A stretch of 64,000 bases of DNA from Macrotis lagotis (GCF_037893015.1 NC_133661.1:224783157-224847156); one strand, 5' to 3'; positions 1-11,261 are shown, counted from the first letter of the stretch. The notes: a model not told the origin generated them from the sequence alone. Numbers and translations are program-made.

Positions 1-214
1 TCAGTTTTTCCCATAATTTTGGTTCATGCCTTGCCTTTTTTATTCCTCTGTCATTTCTCTAGCTTAATGTGTTGCTATATTGAATTATACTCCTGCCCCT
101 CCCAACTTTTCCAATTTTGGAGTCATAATTGCATCAATTTTGGTATTGCTCCTGAAAAGAGCATGTATGAAAAAAATAATTTATTAAACAATTGTTATTT
201 GTTAGCATTCTGCT

Positions 215-475
215 GGGGCAGCTAGGTGGCCCAGTGGAGAGAGTTCCAGGCCTACAGTTAGGAAGATACATCTTCCTGCGTTCAAATCTGGCCTCAGATA
301 CATATAAACTGTGTGAACCTGGGCAAGTCACTTCACCCTGTTTTCCTCAGTTTCCTCATCTGTAAAAATGAGCTAGAGAAAGAAATGGCAAACCACTCCA
401 ATATCTTTAACCAAAAAACCCCAAATAGGGTCATGTAGAGTCAAACCAATTGAAAATGACTAAGCAACAACAAAA
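215..475 (+). mobile_element. RTE-tailed tRNA/core SINE (MAR1-like), near full length
   Basis: The head reads GGGGCAGCTAGGTGGCCC, followed by a tRNA-like B box (GTTCAAATCTGG), then CTGTAAAAATGAGCT. The tail AAATGGCAAACCACTCC leads into a CAACAACAAAAA end. That tail matches the 3' end used by RTE/BovB LINEs, so the copy was probably mobilised by an RTE. MAR1-like is a name from memory of marsupial repeats. Confidence 0.8.
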
Positions 476-1049
476 AGGTATTTTGCTAAGTGTGAGATAT
501 ACAAATACAACAATGAGGACAAGAATTTATATCCTGATGGAGGAAGACAGTATATAAAGGGGAGCTGGAAAGCAGGGATGACAGACAGAAAATGAGGGGG
601 AATCCTAGATCCAGGCAAGAGAGAATGAAAGCATACACATGAAACCTCCCTCAGGGTTGCCAATAACTCAATTATGACCATTTTTCCTCATATGGTTATT
701 CAACCAGTTACAAATCCCCTCAAATGAACTATATAATCTAGCTCCTATCTGTCCATCTTATCCACAAACATGGCGCAGATGGCGCAGGAGTCAGTCAAAT
801 GACTTACTGAAATTTCCATGTGCTGTGGCTACATTTCCCTGATAAGTAATCTAGATGCCTTGTCAAAAAAGGAAACAAAGCTGCTTTGACATGACTAATC
901 ATTTCCTTTTGGGGGTTGCCTCAGGAAATAATGGGCTCCTTCTCATATGAGAGCTTCAAGCAAAAAATGAAAGAGGACTCTTCAGGGTTGTTATTTGGGG
1001 ATTTTTGTCAAATTGTCAGCAAAAATCCATTGATTAAGGACCTACTATT

Positions 1050-1262
1050 GACACAATGGATAAAGTCTGTAGGCAGAATATCAAAGTTCACATCTAGTCT
1101 CAGACTCTAGTTATCTGACTTTGGGTAAGCCATTTAATCCTGTTTGTCTCAGTTTCCTTATCTGTAAAATGAACTAGAGAAGGAAATGGCCAATCAATCT
1201 AGTATTTCTGCCAAGATACTAACACAGTCAAACAATGGCTAAAATGGCTGAATAACAACAAA
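1050..1262 (+). mobile_element. RTE-tailed SINE (MAR1-like), diverged
   Basis: It has the same order as the copy at 215: a weak head, CAGTTTCCTTATCTGTAAAA, AGAAGGAAATGG, and an AATAACAACAAAC end. It is much more diverged. The 110 bases after it (to about 1372) resemble an internal piece of the dispersed repeat seen at 5673 and 43275. Confidence 0.65.
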
Positions 1263-1489
1263 CTGTTCTAGAACAATGCTAAGTGATGAGAAGATAAAAA
1301 AAGATGAGAGCTGGAGAGTGGATGGAAAATTCCCTTAGCTCAAAGACCTCACAATCTAATGGGGTTCTCACAATCATGTATTTTTTGAACTATAAAGACT
1401 CTAAGAGCTCTTCAAGCTCTTAAGATTCAGTGAACTATTCTTGATAGAGCTAGTCTGACTTTTAGCAATATTCTTTGCTGAAAGGTAGA

Positions 1490-1700
1490 ATTAGGCTGTA
1501 TATAAGGACAACTTATTAGTTCTCCAAAAATGGAATGGGTTGCCTTGGGAAGGGGGGAGGCATTCCACCCCCTCACTAGAAATTTTCAAGCAAGGGCTCT
1601 ATGATCACATATCTGGTATGTTAGAGAGGAATTCTGATTCCAAAATAGATTGTATTAGTTAGAGGAGCTCTGAAGTTCCTACTGGATCTGAGATACTGGG
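1490..1700 (+). mobile_element. CR1/L3 LINE 3'-end fragment
   Basis: The phrase TGGAATGGGTTGCCTTGGGA, followed by a stretch resembling the last part of mammalian L3/CR1 (CTCACTAGAAATTTTCAAGC) and a GAAGTTCCTACTGG end, supports an old CR1-clade 3' end. The same segment order occurs at 62725-63125. Confidence 0.6.
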
Positions 1701-1977
1701 AGTTGTGTGATCAGTTTTGTCTTCCAAGTTTTTGCAAGCTCCCAGGCCTCATTGACCTAAATCATGAGATATAATACTGAAAGAATGGGCAGATGTGACC
1801 ACTGAGGCTTAGTGATCTTTGAGAGAAAAGGGAAACCACTGCCCCAGATTTCAAAATAGGGAAGTAGAGTTTGCAAGCAGACCTTTGATAAAATTCCAAA
1901 CTATATAATTTAAGAAAATGCCCCTCTTCAATTAATAAAATTAATAAGGTATTAATTAGCAATTAATAACTTATATA

Positions 1978-2275
1978 GGGTATCCCAAAAGTAACCCTAT
2001 AATTTTAAGCTCTAAAACCATGGGCTTTTTTTCACTAATTTCAGCCACATCTAACTCTTCATGAACCCATTTTGAGGGCTTCTTGACAAAAATATTGAAG
2101 TAGTTTGCCATTTCCTTCTCCAGTTCATTTTTCAGATGAGAAAACTGAGGTAAATAAGGTTAAATGATTTTCTCAGGGTCACAGAGCTAGTAAGTTTCTG
2201 AGGTCAGATCTAAACTCAGGTCTTCCTGACTGCAGGCCTGGTGCTTTATTCTGTCCTTAAGGTTTTTGGGATACC
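1978..2275. mobile_element. Mariner-type MITE split by a SINE
   Basis: GGTATCCCAAAA at 1979-1990 and its exact reverse complement at 2264-2275 form 12-bp terminal inverted repeats. A TA lies just before the left end. The left arm (CCTATAATTTTAAGC) looks like the arm of a small mariner-derived palindrome. The MAR1-like SINE at 2023-2258 fills nearly all of the middle, so the MITE was the older resident. Confidence 0.6.
2023..2258 (-). mobile_element. RTE-tailed SINE (MAR1-like) inside the MITE
   Basis: Read on the minus strand it has a B box, the CTGAAAAATGAACTGGAGAA block and AAATGGCAAACTAC, and ends in the RTE-like tail. The plus strand shows CCATTTCCTTCTCCAG and CACAGAGCTAGTAAG. Confidence 0.7.
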
Positions 2276-2429
2276 TTTTATTTAAAAAATTAAGAATATA
2301 CTTAACTATGTGCTCTAAAATTTTCCTAGGAATTAAGATCTGCCTAAAAATTCAATCTCCTTTATTATTTTGAAGGATGGGATAATATTACTCTTTATTT
2401 TCTATGATCACTGACCACTGTGGTCCCAT

Positions 2430-2760
2430 TTGTCTATTCTTTTAGTACTCTAGTCTAGATCATAATTCAATAGGGTATGGTAACTACTTTGGACAACTAG
2501 TTGTGACTTGACCATTTCTTCATTTATCTTGTGGTTCCACTTCCTCTAATCATTTTGCTCTATTCTTTCCAGTTCAAAGACAGTTATCCTTATAAGAAAA
2601 CAAAAACAAAAGCTGAGACTCTTGCCTTCTCACTGTCATCCCATCCACCCTAAGCTTTCTTCCTTCTCTTACCTTATCATTGCTTTAAAAAAAATCTAGA
2701 GCCTTAGTACTGATTTCCACTCTTACCTCATTTTGAGCATCAGTGCTAACTCTTTTTGAG
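2430..2760. other. Unassigned stretch, possibly old CR1/L3 body
   Basis: Phrases such as CTTGCCTTCTCACTGTCATC recall an ancient CR1-like body in antisense. I have only memory of the family to support this and no boundary evidence. Confidence 0.25.
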
Positions 2761-2769
2761 TGGGGGAGG

Positions 2770-2912
2770 GGGGAGGTTTGCAAGGCAATGGGGTTAAGTG
2801 ACTTGACCAAGGTCACACAGCTAGGTAATTATATTGTCTGAGGAAGGATTTGAACTCAAGTCCTCCTGACTCCAGGGTCAATGCTCTATCCACTTCACCA
2901 CCTAGCTGCTCC
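2770..2912 (-). mobile_element. Dasyurid-type tRNA SINE (WSINE-like), old copy
   Basis: The plus strand reads TTGCAAGGCAATGGGGTTAA, CACACAGCTAGGTAATTA and CCACCTAGCTGC, which is the reverse complement of the young SINE seen at 14461. No target-site duplication is evident. Confidence 0.75.
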
Positions 2913-3049
2913 TACAGAGATCATTCTTAAAGAACCATGAATTCTTTTAGAATACAAATTTGTTAAATGGTTCAAAATCAGAAAAATAATATAAAATGAC
3001 ACTAAAAAAGATTATTTAACATCTGACTTACGGCTGTACCCTAAGGACC

Positions 3050-3215
3050 TATAGACCTTTCATGTAACTTGCAACTGAAACCTCCTATAAGTGTTGCCTC
3101 CCCCATTACAATGTAATCTTCTGTAGAGCAGAAAGATTGTCTTACTTCTCTATTTATATACACAGGACTTACTTAGTATAGTGTTCCTCTTCACTCATTC
3201 ATTCATTTATAAGAT
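3050..3215 (+). mobile_element. L2 LINE 3'-end fragment
   Basis: The order CAATGTAATCTTCTGTAGAG, AGATTGTCTTACTTC, CACAGGACTTACTTAGTAT resembles the 3' end of L2 (gain-of-TSS-like phrase 'stretch before AATAAATG'). It is weakly preserved. Confidence 0.4.
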
Positions 3216-3549
3216 GAATGGATACAGGATCCATTCAAAGAGAAGATGCATCCTAAATCTATCAGTTATATAGTTGATATGACACTACATATAGGCTCAT
3301 AGGATATAACTCTGGCAAAGATATTTGAGACCAATCTTCCATTTTACAGAGGAGGAAAACAAAGTGAAGTGAGTTGCCCAAAGTGGCATATTTAATAAAT
3401 GGCTCACATATTCTTGAAGAAGTAAAGGAGTTTGCAAAATCATCTTTGTTATGCACCAAAGGCAATCATGGAACATTTAGTCATCTGTTTTATAATGTTC
3501 CTGATGGTCATAATTTTTTTAAAAAGTACTAGTGAGATAATTGCTGCTT

Positions 3550-5345
3550 AAAAATCAACGTTTGTCCTTGAAGAAGGAAAAGGTAAAGAAATGTTATGAC
3601 AAAGGTGACAAGATCATCCAAACTAAATCAACACATGTTTTAATATTTAGTGACTTCAATGCAAAGGTACTCACGGGGAAAGATCATAAAAAGCATATGA
3701 AATATGGTTCAGATTTCAGAATTGAAGGTAGTTGAAGATTTGTAGATAATTCAAAGCCTCATGTGTACATGTTGTGAACACTTAAGCAGAAAATAGAAGA
3801 TACTGTGCACAATTAACACTAAGCTCAGTTGGAATTGAATATTATGAAAATATAGTTTAAGAGAAAGAAATTACTATTTATTGACATTGGTAATATCAAT
3901 TACACAGTCCATTGGTTAATCATCACTGGTTAAGACAAAATCAACAGATTATTAAAAAATAGTAAATGTTGATAAGATGCTAACACAGCATTGGATGATC
4001 TATTCAAAGAAGCTTTCTGCCAGGCAAGAGTTAAAGAAACTGTTCCAAAAGAATCATAAAAAAAATAATAGTCATGGAAGATGCCAATGAGGAGCAGCAT
4101 TGTGAAATGCCTTCTCCCACTGTTCTTAGCTCCATGGCTAGACTATTGACTCAGACATGCAACAAGCTGCCCAAACCTATTTAAGACCTCAAGGCATTCC
4201 AGGTCCAACTTCTATAGAGTGTTTCACAAAGAGCTGACAAGGCATAAAAAGGAGATTGCCCCAACTGTTGGGGGGAGGGATAGTCCTGACCACTAAAATC
4301 AGAATATTTCCTGAATTGATTAATAAGGAAGGAGGAATTAAGGGAACAGAGAAACTTATTCCAGAAACTTATTCCAACAAAAAAAGAAGCAATGCCTGGT
4401 CTCCAGGTCAGTTAAGCCTTAAAATATATGCCTCTTGGGGGATAGAAGCTATCTAAATCAGTTTTTGCCAGTTCAATGATGTCAGTAATGAAAAATGGAA
4501 AAATTTGATTATTACCATTTTCTGCAAAATTGTAACTGATGTAGATCAACCATCACAATGAGATAGCCAATAAAGCTCAGAAGTCTCCTTCAGAAAACAC
4601 TTCATCTCTTTGCCAGTCAGAGAAAGATTTCAGCCAAGGGAAATGATGGATTAGAATACCAATTCATTTATAAGAACAAAATCCACTATGGAGGAGAATG
4701 ACAGAAGAGCATGAGAAATATCAGTGCATAAAAACATCGAATAGAATTGGAAGTAAAAACGAGTCAATAGCAGAATCAATTTAGTCACACCAAAACTATT
4801 CATAAATTATGCTGGCAGAAGGAAAAGAAGATGAAAATGGAACAGATTTATTGTTAGTTCTAACACCATCGATGACTATGACAGTGTAATCATCACATGT
4901 AGTCCCTAGCACCTCATTCTTCAGTATGTTTTATGTGGAAATAGAAATGGTGCTTAAGAAGATGAATTTAGGAAGGACGTAAATTCATGCCAGAGGCAAT
5001 ATTGTACTACTGAAAGCACCGAGGTTCTGTCTGAGATAGCTCATGCAGAGAAAGACAGTGAAAATTAGAAAATGTTATAGTTAATATTACTATTTCCCAA
5101 AAGGCAAATGAGAAGACATAAATTACTACCAAGGAATATACCTATTTGTCAACCTCAGGCAATCTTTTTGAAAAGAATCTGTGTTAGTGAAAATATTAGA
5201 TAAAAAAGTAGGATTTTAAAAATCATTTTTCACATCTTTATAGTCACACAATTTATTGAAAGAAGCAAAGCAGAGAAAAGTATGTTCTGTCTATAGTTTA
5301 TTAGAGAAGAGGAAAATATTTGATTCCTTAGGGGGAAAAAAGAGA
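3550..5345 (+). mobile_element. Decayed RTE-clade LINE, endonuclease to RT region
   Basis: An open stretch at 3541-3735 encodes THVLIFSDFNAKVLTGKDH, matching the 'GDFNAKVG' motif of the RTE/BovB apurinic endonuclease. Further on, other frames show NTFF-like and SDH-region remnants, then reverse-transcriptase-like text (ALLFPK, YQ-IYLFVNL, GF-KSFF near 5100-5250; SLLEKRKIFDSL near 5300, where RTE elements carry the 'AFD' motif). Many stops and frameshifts are present, so it is dead. The 3' half is missing here; a complementary 3' half from a related element lies at 52215-53200 on the other strand. Confidence 0.65.
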
Positions 5346-5672
5346 GCCTTCAACTCTCTCATGTGTAAGACTTGATTAATACAACCACAGGGTTCAATGA
5401 CTCATCCAAAACCCTGATGACTAGGTAGGCACAATTAGGTTAAAGCCACAGAGGCTAGTGACCTTCACCAATCTATGTCATTTTTCCTGTCTTCATGGGT
5501 TACCCTGAGTTCATTATTCTGGGGTTACCTGTCTTCTCAACAGGATTAACTAGATTCTTGAATGCTGCAATTCTACTCCCTACCTCAAATTCCTAAGAAA
5601 CTGCTCTATGTTTGATCCCAGTCTAAGGAATCCTCCTCAGCAAAGGGGTAGGGTTTGGGGAGAAATTAAAAT
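5346..5672. other. Unassigned stretch after the RTE
   Basis: I see no recognisable gene, RNA or repeat here. Its composition is ordinary AT-rich intergenic DNA. Confidence 0.4.
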
Positions 5673-6075
5673 GTCAACCAATCAATATTTATTAAGTATC
5701 TGCTATGTGTCAGACATTAAGGATATAAAGAAATGTAAAAGACAGTGACTACTCTCATGGAGTTCAGAGTCTAAAGAGGAGACAATATACCAACAATTAC
5801 ATGCAAACAAGCTATATTCAGTGTAAATTGGAAATGATCCACAGAGAAAAGACATTAGAAGAATTAAGAGAGACCAACAAAAGCTTCTGATAGAAGGTGA
5901 GATTTTTTTCTAGGACTTAAAGAAAACCAAAGGAACGAAGAAAACATTCTAAGCATGGAGGACAACCAGTGAAAATACTAAAGTTTAGAGATGAGCCATC
6001 TTGTTGCAGCAGCAGAAGAGACCAGTGTCCAAGGATGGCAGAATATCTTAGGGAGGTATAAGATGCAAATAGTAC
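5673..6075 (+). repeat. Dispersed long repeat, 5' part (TTTATTAAG family)
   Basis: It opens with CAATATTTATTAAGTATCTG, CTATGTGTCAGACATTAAGG and GGATATAAAGAAA, then TGATAGAAGGTGAGATTTTT, GGACTTAAAGAAAACC and AGACCAGTGTCC. The same ordered phrases recur at 16515, 21195, 32540, 35283, 37440, 43275, 48080 and 59345. It is an old medium-copy family that I cannot name with certainty. Confidence 0.65.
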
Positions 6076-7010
6076 AGAATGGGCATTTGTATTACCATAC
6101 AGAAAAGGCAATGTTCAACAATCAAGAATACTAAAATGATTACTTTTGAGGGGCTCTCAACTTTACAAGGGATGCTAACTTGCCATTTTATTTGTCCACA
6201 GCTGGTCACTGCCCAATCAGCACCAAGTGGCCTCTTTTGTTCCAGTGTTTTCTCTGAGCAGTTGACTTTCCCTTTTGGTTAGTCTGCCTATACAACTGTT
6301 CTGTTAACTGCTACTTTGCTGCTTGGATGTCCAAGAATGAGCATGCACCAGATGCCTTTCAACATCTCAACCCAAAGGGTTGAGACACAAATAGGAGGTG
6401 ATTCCAATCACACCACAGGCTTTCTCTAAGGCTATGAGTTCAAGGCTTGTGGCTAAGTAGAAGGGGGTGGTAGAGGGGGAATCTCCACCCCACCCTGAGC
6501 TCAGGGAATAGTCCTTCAAGTCCTTCAATAATCCATCAAGGCTGCCAGGAAGAGGTTATCTGTACCTGCTCTAAAGTGGGATACAAACATCATGGATGTC
6601 CAGAAGTAGACATACTCCAAGTTTCTAGGAACTTAACTAGAATGCCAATTGAGCATGCTGGGGTGGGGTTAGGAGGAGAACACTATGCCAAGGAACAAAT
6701 AAAACAGGGAAATAGAGTATGACCAAAGATGTTTGTCATTGTCATGAATAATATCCTACAATGGAGTGTAAAGAGAAGAAAGTTTCCCTATAGATTCCCT
6801 TTAGGCAGTATCCTTGATATGATCTAATACTGAATGGTACTATGCTGGTAGTACAACATGTGAGATAGGTACTTCAGATGGATAATGAGCTAGATCAGAA
6901 CTGAACTGGAGGGAAGGAGCTAAGTGCATTGCATTTGGAAAATGGTAATGCTTTTAATGATTCCAAGCTATACTCAGTATAAATTGGAAATCATTCTGGG
7001 CAATAATCAA
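6076..7010. other. Unassigned stretch
   Basis: No repeat or gene was recognised. A 9-bp inverted pair, AACCCAAAGGGTT, sits near 6370. Around 6960-6990 a short piece (TATACTCAGTATAAATTGG) again resembles the dispersed-repeat family. Confidence 0.35.
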
Positions 7011-7017
7011 TCAGTTA

Positions 7018-7100
7018 ATGGATTAACTAATAAACAAATGTATGAAGAAATAAATAAATTAATAAATGACTATATGAATAAATAGATGGATGAATAAACT
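7018..7100. repeat. Degenerate AATAAATG/AATAGATG microsatellite
   Basis: Irregular runs of TTAA/AATAAA and GAATAAATAGATGGATGAAT are present. It is a short decayed tetranucleotide-type tract. Confidence 0.6.
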
Positions 7101-7139
7101 CTAGCTTTTTAATTCACATGTTCTTCCAATCAGAAGACC

Positions 7140-7405
7140 ATGCTGCCTGTACTCTGGTCATGATTTGAACCCATCAAGAACCTTGAAACCCACCTTTAAG
7201 ATTGTCTCTGAGAATTAAACTTTAAACTTATTTTGCTCCATACCAGGTCTCTAACACATTAGCTGTCTATCTCTGAACTAGGTTGCTAACCATCTACTTT
7301 CTGGCTCATTATAAGTATTGTCTTCTCTAGAAAGAATATAAATTCCTTGAGGGCAGGAACTATCTTGCTTACTATATTTGTCTTAATAAATACTTTATCT
7401 AGTTA
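7140..7405 (+). mobile_element. L2 LINE 3'-end fragment
   Basis: TAAATTCCTTGAGGGCAGGA and ACTATCTTGCTTACTATATT followed by CTTAATAAATACTTTATC is the classic L2 3' terminal phrase. Confidence 0.6.
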
Positions 7406-7839
7406 TCTAATGATGCTGTGATGTTATGAATTTTGTACTACAGAACTCCCTGATATTATATTTCCACAATGATCTATGTATAAAAGTGTCATAAAGGATA
7501 TTATTCAGGAAATGTACAATTGGAGAAGAAGGAGAGTCAGTCATGAAGCAAGAGCAAGGGATGGACAATGGATTTATTGTCTACAAATGACCACAAAATA
7601 TAAAAAGACCCTCTAAAATATTGGGTAGATCCTTGGTGGAAGATCTATCAAAGAACATAAACAAAATTTGAAGAGGCAAAAATCATTTGTTTTTTGCAAC
7701 AATGGAAAGAATTTTATTTACTAGATCACATTGAGGCATTGAAGTAGAAGTTCATTTGAATACAAATATATCCTGTGCCTATGTGTTTTAAGGAAGAAGT
7801 GAATCAAATCAGAAAACAGAAATTTTGCTCCTCCCCACC
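7406..7839. other. Unassigned stretch
   Basis: AT-rich sequence with no feature that I can name. Confidence 0.35.
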
Positions 7840-8378
7840 AAATGACATGAATAAAATTCTAAGAGGCAGTTTCTGGGTAATAAAAATAAATTTATTAGGT
7901 AAATTAGCCAGTAAACAGCAAATTGATAATCAGTGACAAAGTTAAAAAGGAAGATACTAAAGCACCTTAAATCAGGTGCTTTCCTTTTGATGGGAACTCC
8001 CCTGACAAGTGAAAGGTAACCCTGACTGGTGAATAATTAATGAGAAGGTGGACTCTTAGTCCACCTTAGGTCACAGCACCTTCCTATTATTTCATCATCA
8101 AAGAGAGGTCAGTTGAGGAATAAAACTTGATCATGGGTTTTGAGCCCACTCGATCAATCTAGGCAACCGGATCAGATTGTCTCTGGTTTTATTTCTTCTT
8201 CATGAGCCTGGCGGCGCCAACTTTAAGGAAGGGAGCAAGGACAGAAGCCCATGCCCCCTGGGGAGGGAATCTAACTCAAGCTGGGTCCTGTTTATAGAGT
8301 AAACACAACTCAGGTTCCCAGTTGTCTTCAATCCCAGCCCATCCTAGTTAATGAGCACATGCCTTATTATGACATTCT
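7840..8378. repeat. Unclassified insertion-like unit with hairpins, possible LTR
   Basis: ATGACA stands at both edges (7840-7845, and just before 8373). Inside are a perfect 9-bp-stem hairpin (arms 7959-7967 and 7974-7982) and a perfect 10-bp-stem hairpin (arms 8045-8054 and 8058-8067). A third, weaker hairpin (TTGATC...GATCAA) lies near 8128-8157. AATAAA occurs near 8112, followed by a T-rich stretch ending TTCTTCA. Next comes TGGCGGCGCCAAC, which vaguely resembles a retroviral primer-binding site. An LTR is one reading, but the strand and edges are uncertain. Confidence 0.3.
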
Positions 8379-8711
8379 TTAGCTAGAATTGGCTTTAAAC
8401 TTTTATAAGATATGGCTTTTTGAAAGAGAAGGAAATATTACAAATTAAAATTAATAAAAGGTACAGTATTAAAATTATCTTCATCAAACAGTTCTAGAGA
8501 TTATAACTAGCCAGGTAAGTTCATTGGGACTCAGTCTCTGAGACTTCTCTTCCTATTCCTCATGTTTTTTTGCCACCCTGAAGAAACTCTATCCTAAGAC
8601 CTCATTCTTTTACTTGGTGATTCCTTCTCTAGAACCACCATTTCAGGAATCCTCGCTTGACCTCACTCATACTTGGATTCATTCTTTGGCTCTCTTCTTC
8701 TCTTCATTTGG
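8379..8711. other. Unassigned stretch
   Basis: No confident feature. The part after 8590 (CCTTCTCTAGAACCACC) could be an L2 body remnant. Confidence 0.3.
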
Positions 8712-8865
8712 CAGGGGTGGGGAACATTTTTTTTTCTGCAAGGACCACTTAGATATTTATAACTTCATTCGAAGACCACACAAAATTGTCAACTTAAAAA
8801 TTAGCCTGCTATATTTGGTCAAATATTTAATAAATTCAACCCTAAAAAGCTCCCAGATTTGTTGA
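8712..8865. mobile_element. hAT-like DNA transposon end fragment
   Basis: AGGGGTGGGGAACATTTTTT, a 'CAGGGGTG'-type terminal repeat, is followed by TTCTGCAAGGACCACTTAG, ATATTTATAACTTCATTCG and AATTAGCCTGCTATATTTGG. I recall this order from a mammalian non-autonomous hAT-type repeat. Only one end is clear. Confidence 0.4.
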
Positions 8866-9089
8866 ATTTCCAGTCTTGCTCACAGTTGCCATGACAGTGC
8901 CAGGCCAAATGATTTCACCCTCCTCACATGTCCCAGAGGCTGAATGGTCTTGCTCCAACATGGAAGGCTTCTTCTTCACTCTACTTTATATGCAATCTTG
9001 GGTATTTATAATTATATTTCTAGTATTTAGTATACTGACTTTTAAATACTTTATTTCTATCTATATATGTAGTAAATAGATATTTACTA

Positions 9090-9318
9090 GCAGTTGGGTG
9101 GTACAGTAGAGCACTGGTCAAGACATCAAGAAGACCTGAGTCCAAATTCATCCTCAGAGATTAGCTTGGTCACACCCTCTGTTTGTCTCAGTTTCCTCAA
9201 CTTCAGGACACAATCAGAGTACCTACCTCCCAGGATTATCATGAGAATTTAATGAAATATTTGTAGAGTACTTGAACACAGTACCTTGAATATAGTAGGC
9301 ACTTAATAAATGCTTGTT
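9090..9318 (+). mobile_element. MIR SINE, nearly complete
   Basis: It carries a head, B box (GAGTCCAAATTCATC), core (CTCAGTTTCCTCAACTTC), CTACCTCCCAGGATTATCAT and a GTAGGCACTTAATAAATGCT end. Confidence 0.75.
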
Positions 9319-9659
9319 TTCTTCGTATCTATCCAGCAATGTTTTCCTTGTGCCATAAAGGGTAAAATATATGAACAAATATACTTTGGTGAAAGTATTT
9401 GTCAGGGCTAACTAATCTGGGGGTGATAAGGGGAAACTATGATAATGCATAAAATCCAAGGATATTTTTGAAATAGTGATGGCCAAGAACAAGACAAGGT
9501 GTAGTAAAAAAAAATTATAGGGCTGAAGGAGAAAATCTGAGTTTGGATCTGCTGTATATACTAAGGTATGATTTATAGAGTAGACAATGAAAATATTTAT
9601 ACATTTACTAGTTCCTCAGAAAGGTTACTGTGGGGAAAGCACTTTATAAGTTGCAAAAT

Positions 9660-9900
9660 GCTCTAGAGGGCAGAGTGGATAGAATACCAGACCTGGAATC
9701 AGGAGCATCTGAGTTCAAATTCAGCCTCAGATATTTACTAGCTGTATGATCCTGGGCAAGTCACTTTAACCCTGTTTGCCTCAGTTTCTTTATCTGTAAA
9801 ATGAACTGAAAAAGGAATTGGTAAATCATTTTTGCCAAAGAAACCCCAAGGGGGTTCATGAAGATTTGGACACAACTAATCAACTAAGCAGCACCCAGAA
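9660..9900 (+). mobile_element. RTE-tailed SINE (MAR1-like)
   Basis: GGCAGAGTGGATAGAA head, GAGTTCAAATTCAGCCTC B box, CTCAGTTTCTTTATCTGT core, then TTTGCCAAAGAAACCCC and the RTE-like end with CAACTAAGCAGC. Confidence 0.75.
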
Positions 9901-10029
9901 GCACTCTAGAAACGTAACCTTAAAACATGTCATGGTTCTTCAGGATGAAATTATTACTATCCCCATTTTCAGGTCCAAGGTCACTCAATTGAGTGCTTAA
10001 CTGAGAATTAAATCTTACATTCAAAGACA

Positions 10030-10210
10030 GGTTCTTCTTTAAATCAAGATTCAGTGACCTTTTAAGAGCTTAGATTTCTCTGAACTTCAATTGCTTATCT
10101 ATAAAGTGAGGATAGTTCGAATTTTACTGCCTTACCTCACAGGATTACAGTACAGCAATCACTCTGCAAACCTTAAAGTACCCCATAAATGTGAGTTGTC
10201 ATTATTTCAG
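10030..10210 (+). mobile_element. MIR fragment
   Basis: TTGCTTATCTATAAAGTGAG, GCCTTACCTCACAGGATTA and GTACCCCATAAATGTGAG follow the MIR core-to-tail order. Confidence 0.6.
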
Positions 10211-10615
10211 TTTATTTGATTGTAAACAGAAAGAAACAAAGGCCCATTCGGCCAAACATCCCTGTGCAATTCCCAGGAAAATGGGGCCCAGAGTTGCTTG
10301 CCAACTCCTGAGATCATATACATTCAAGTAAAGAGGAAGGTGAGTTCAAATAAAGGGGAAGAGAGAAACAAACATGAAAACAGAAACCAAGCCAGAGGTC
10401 TAGTTCCTTTGCTCTATTTCCTCAAAAATGAGCATTTGTTTCCATTTGAGGCTTGCTTTGCAAGACCACTTGCTTTTGTCTTTTTTACCCCCAGAATAAA
10501 TAAACAAGTCAAGCCAAACTCTGAGCACAGGGTTCAGAAAGAGTTTAATTAAAGTGTGAGATGAATCCTGATGGACTGAAAACAGCTCCCACTTTCAGAC
10601 AAGTGGGATTCATGG
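10211..10615. other. Unassigned stretch
   Basis: Nothing recognisable. A spurious 84-residue frame at 10298-10552 has no resemblance to a known protein. Confidence 0.35.
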
Positions 10616-10865
10616 CAAGTCTTCAGTGGAGGTCCTACAGTGGCATAAATGCTTCTTACCTGGTTTGAATCCTGCCTCCACATTTTAACTAGTAGTATAA
10701 CTTTGGATGAGTCATTTCATCTCTATCTGCATCAGTTTTGTCACCTGTAAAATGGGAATAATAACAATAGCTCCATCCTCCAGGATTGCTGTGAGGATCA
10801 AGAGTTAACACATATAAAGTGCACTGCAAATCTTAAAGTACTATGTAAATGATAACTATTTATAA
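10616..10865 (+). mobile_element. MIR SINE followed by short (ATC)n
   Basis: TTGAATCCTGCCTCCACATT, CACCTGTAAAATGGGAATAA and GATTGCTGTGAGGATCAAG mark an MIR. A (ATC)n run of six units at about 10868-10886 follows. Confidence 0.7.
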
Positions 10866-10886
10866 TTATCATCATCATCATCATCA

Positions 10887-11160
10887 TGGGGCAGCTATAT
10901 GGCACAGTAGATAGAGCACCCAGGCCTGAAGTCCAGAAGATTCATCTTCATGAATTCAAATCTGATCTCAGATATTTACTGGCTGTATGACTCTGAGAAA
11001 GTCACTTTGCCTTGTTTGCCTCAGTTTCCTCATCTGTAAAATAAGCAGGAGAAGGAAATGGCAAACCAGTCCAGTATGTTTGCCAAGAAAACCCCAAATA
11101 GGACCATGAAGAGTTGGACACAATGGAAACAACTGAACAACAGCAACAATTGTTACCATA
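10887..11160 (+). mobile_element. RTE-tailed SINE (MAR1-like), full length
   Basis: GGGGCAGCTATATGGCACAG head, tRNA-like boxes, CAGTTTCCTCATCTGTAAAA, GGAGAAGGAAATGGCAAACC, AAGAAAACCCC and an ACAACAGCAACAATTG tail. Confidence 0.8.
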
Positions 11161-11261
11161 GTTTCTATGGTAGGCTAAGAAAGTCTTTCTAAGGTAAAGA
11201 CCTAAGGGGACCTCCTTTACAAAAGGCCATTAAAATAGGAGAAGCAAAGGATGAGCATGAA

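Noticed and set aside
8203-8220. Retroviral primer-binding site (TGGCGGCGCCAAC)
   Set aside because: It has only partial similarity to known primer sites, and neither a clear LTR edge nor an internal region follows. Kept only as part of a low-confidence unit.
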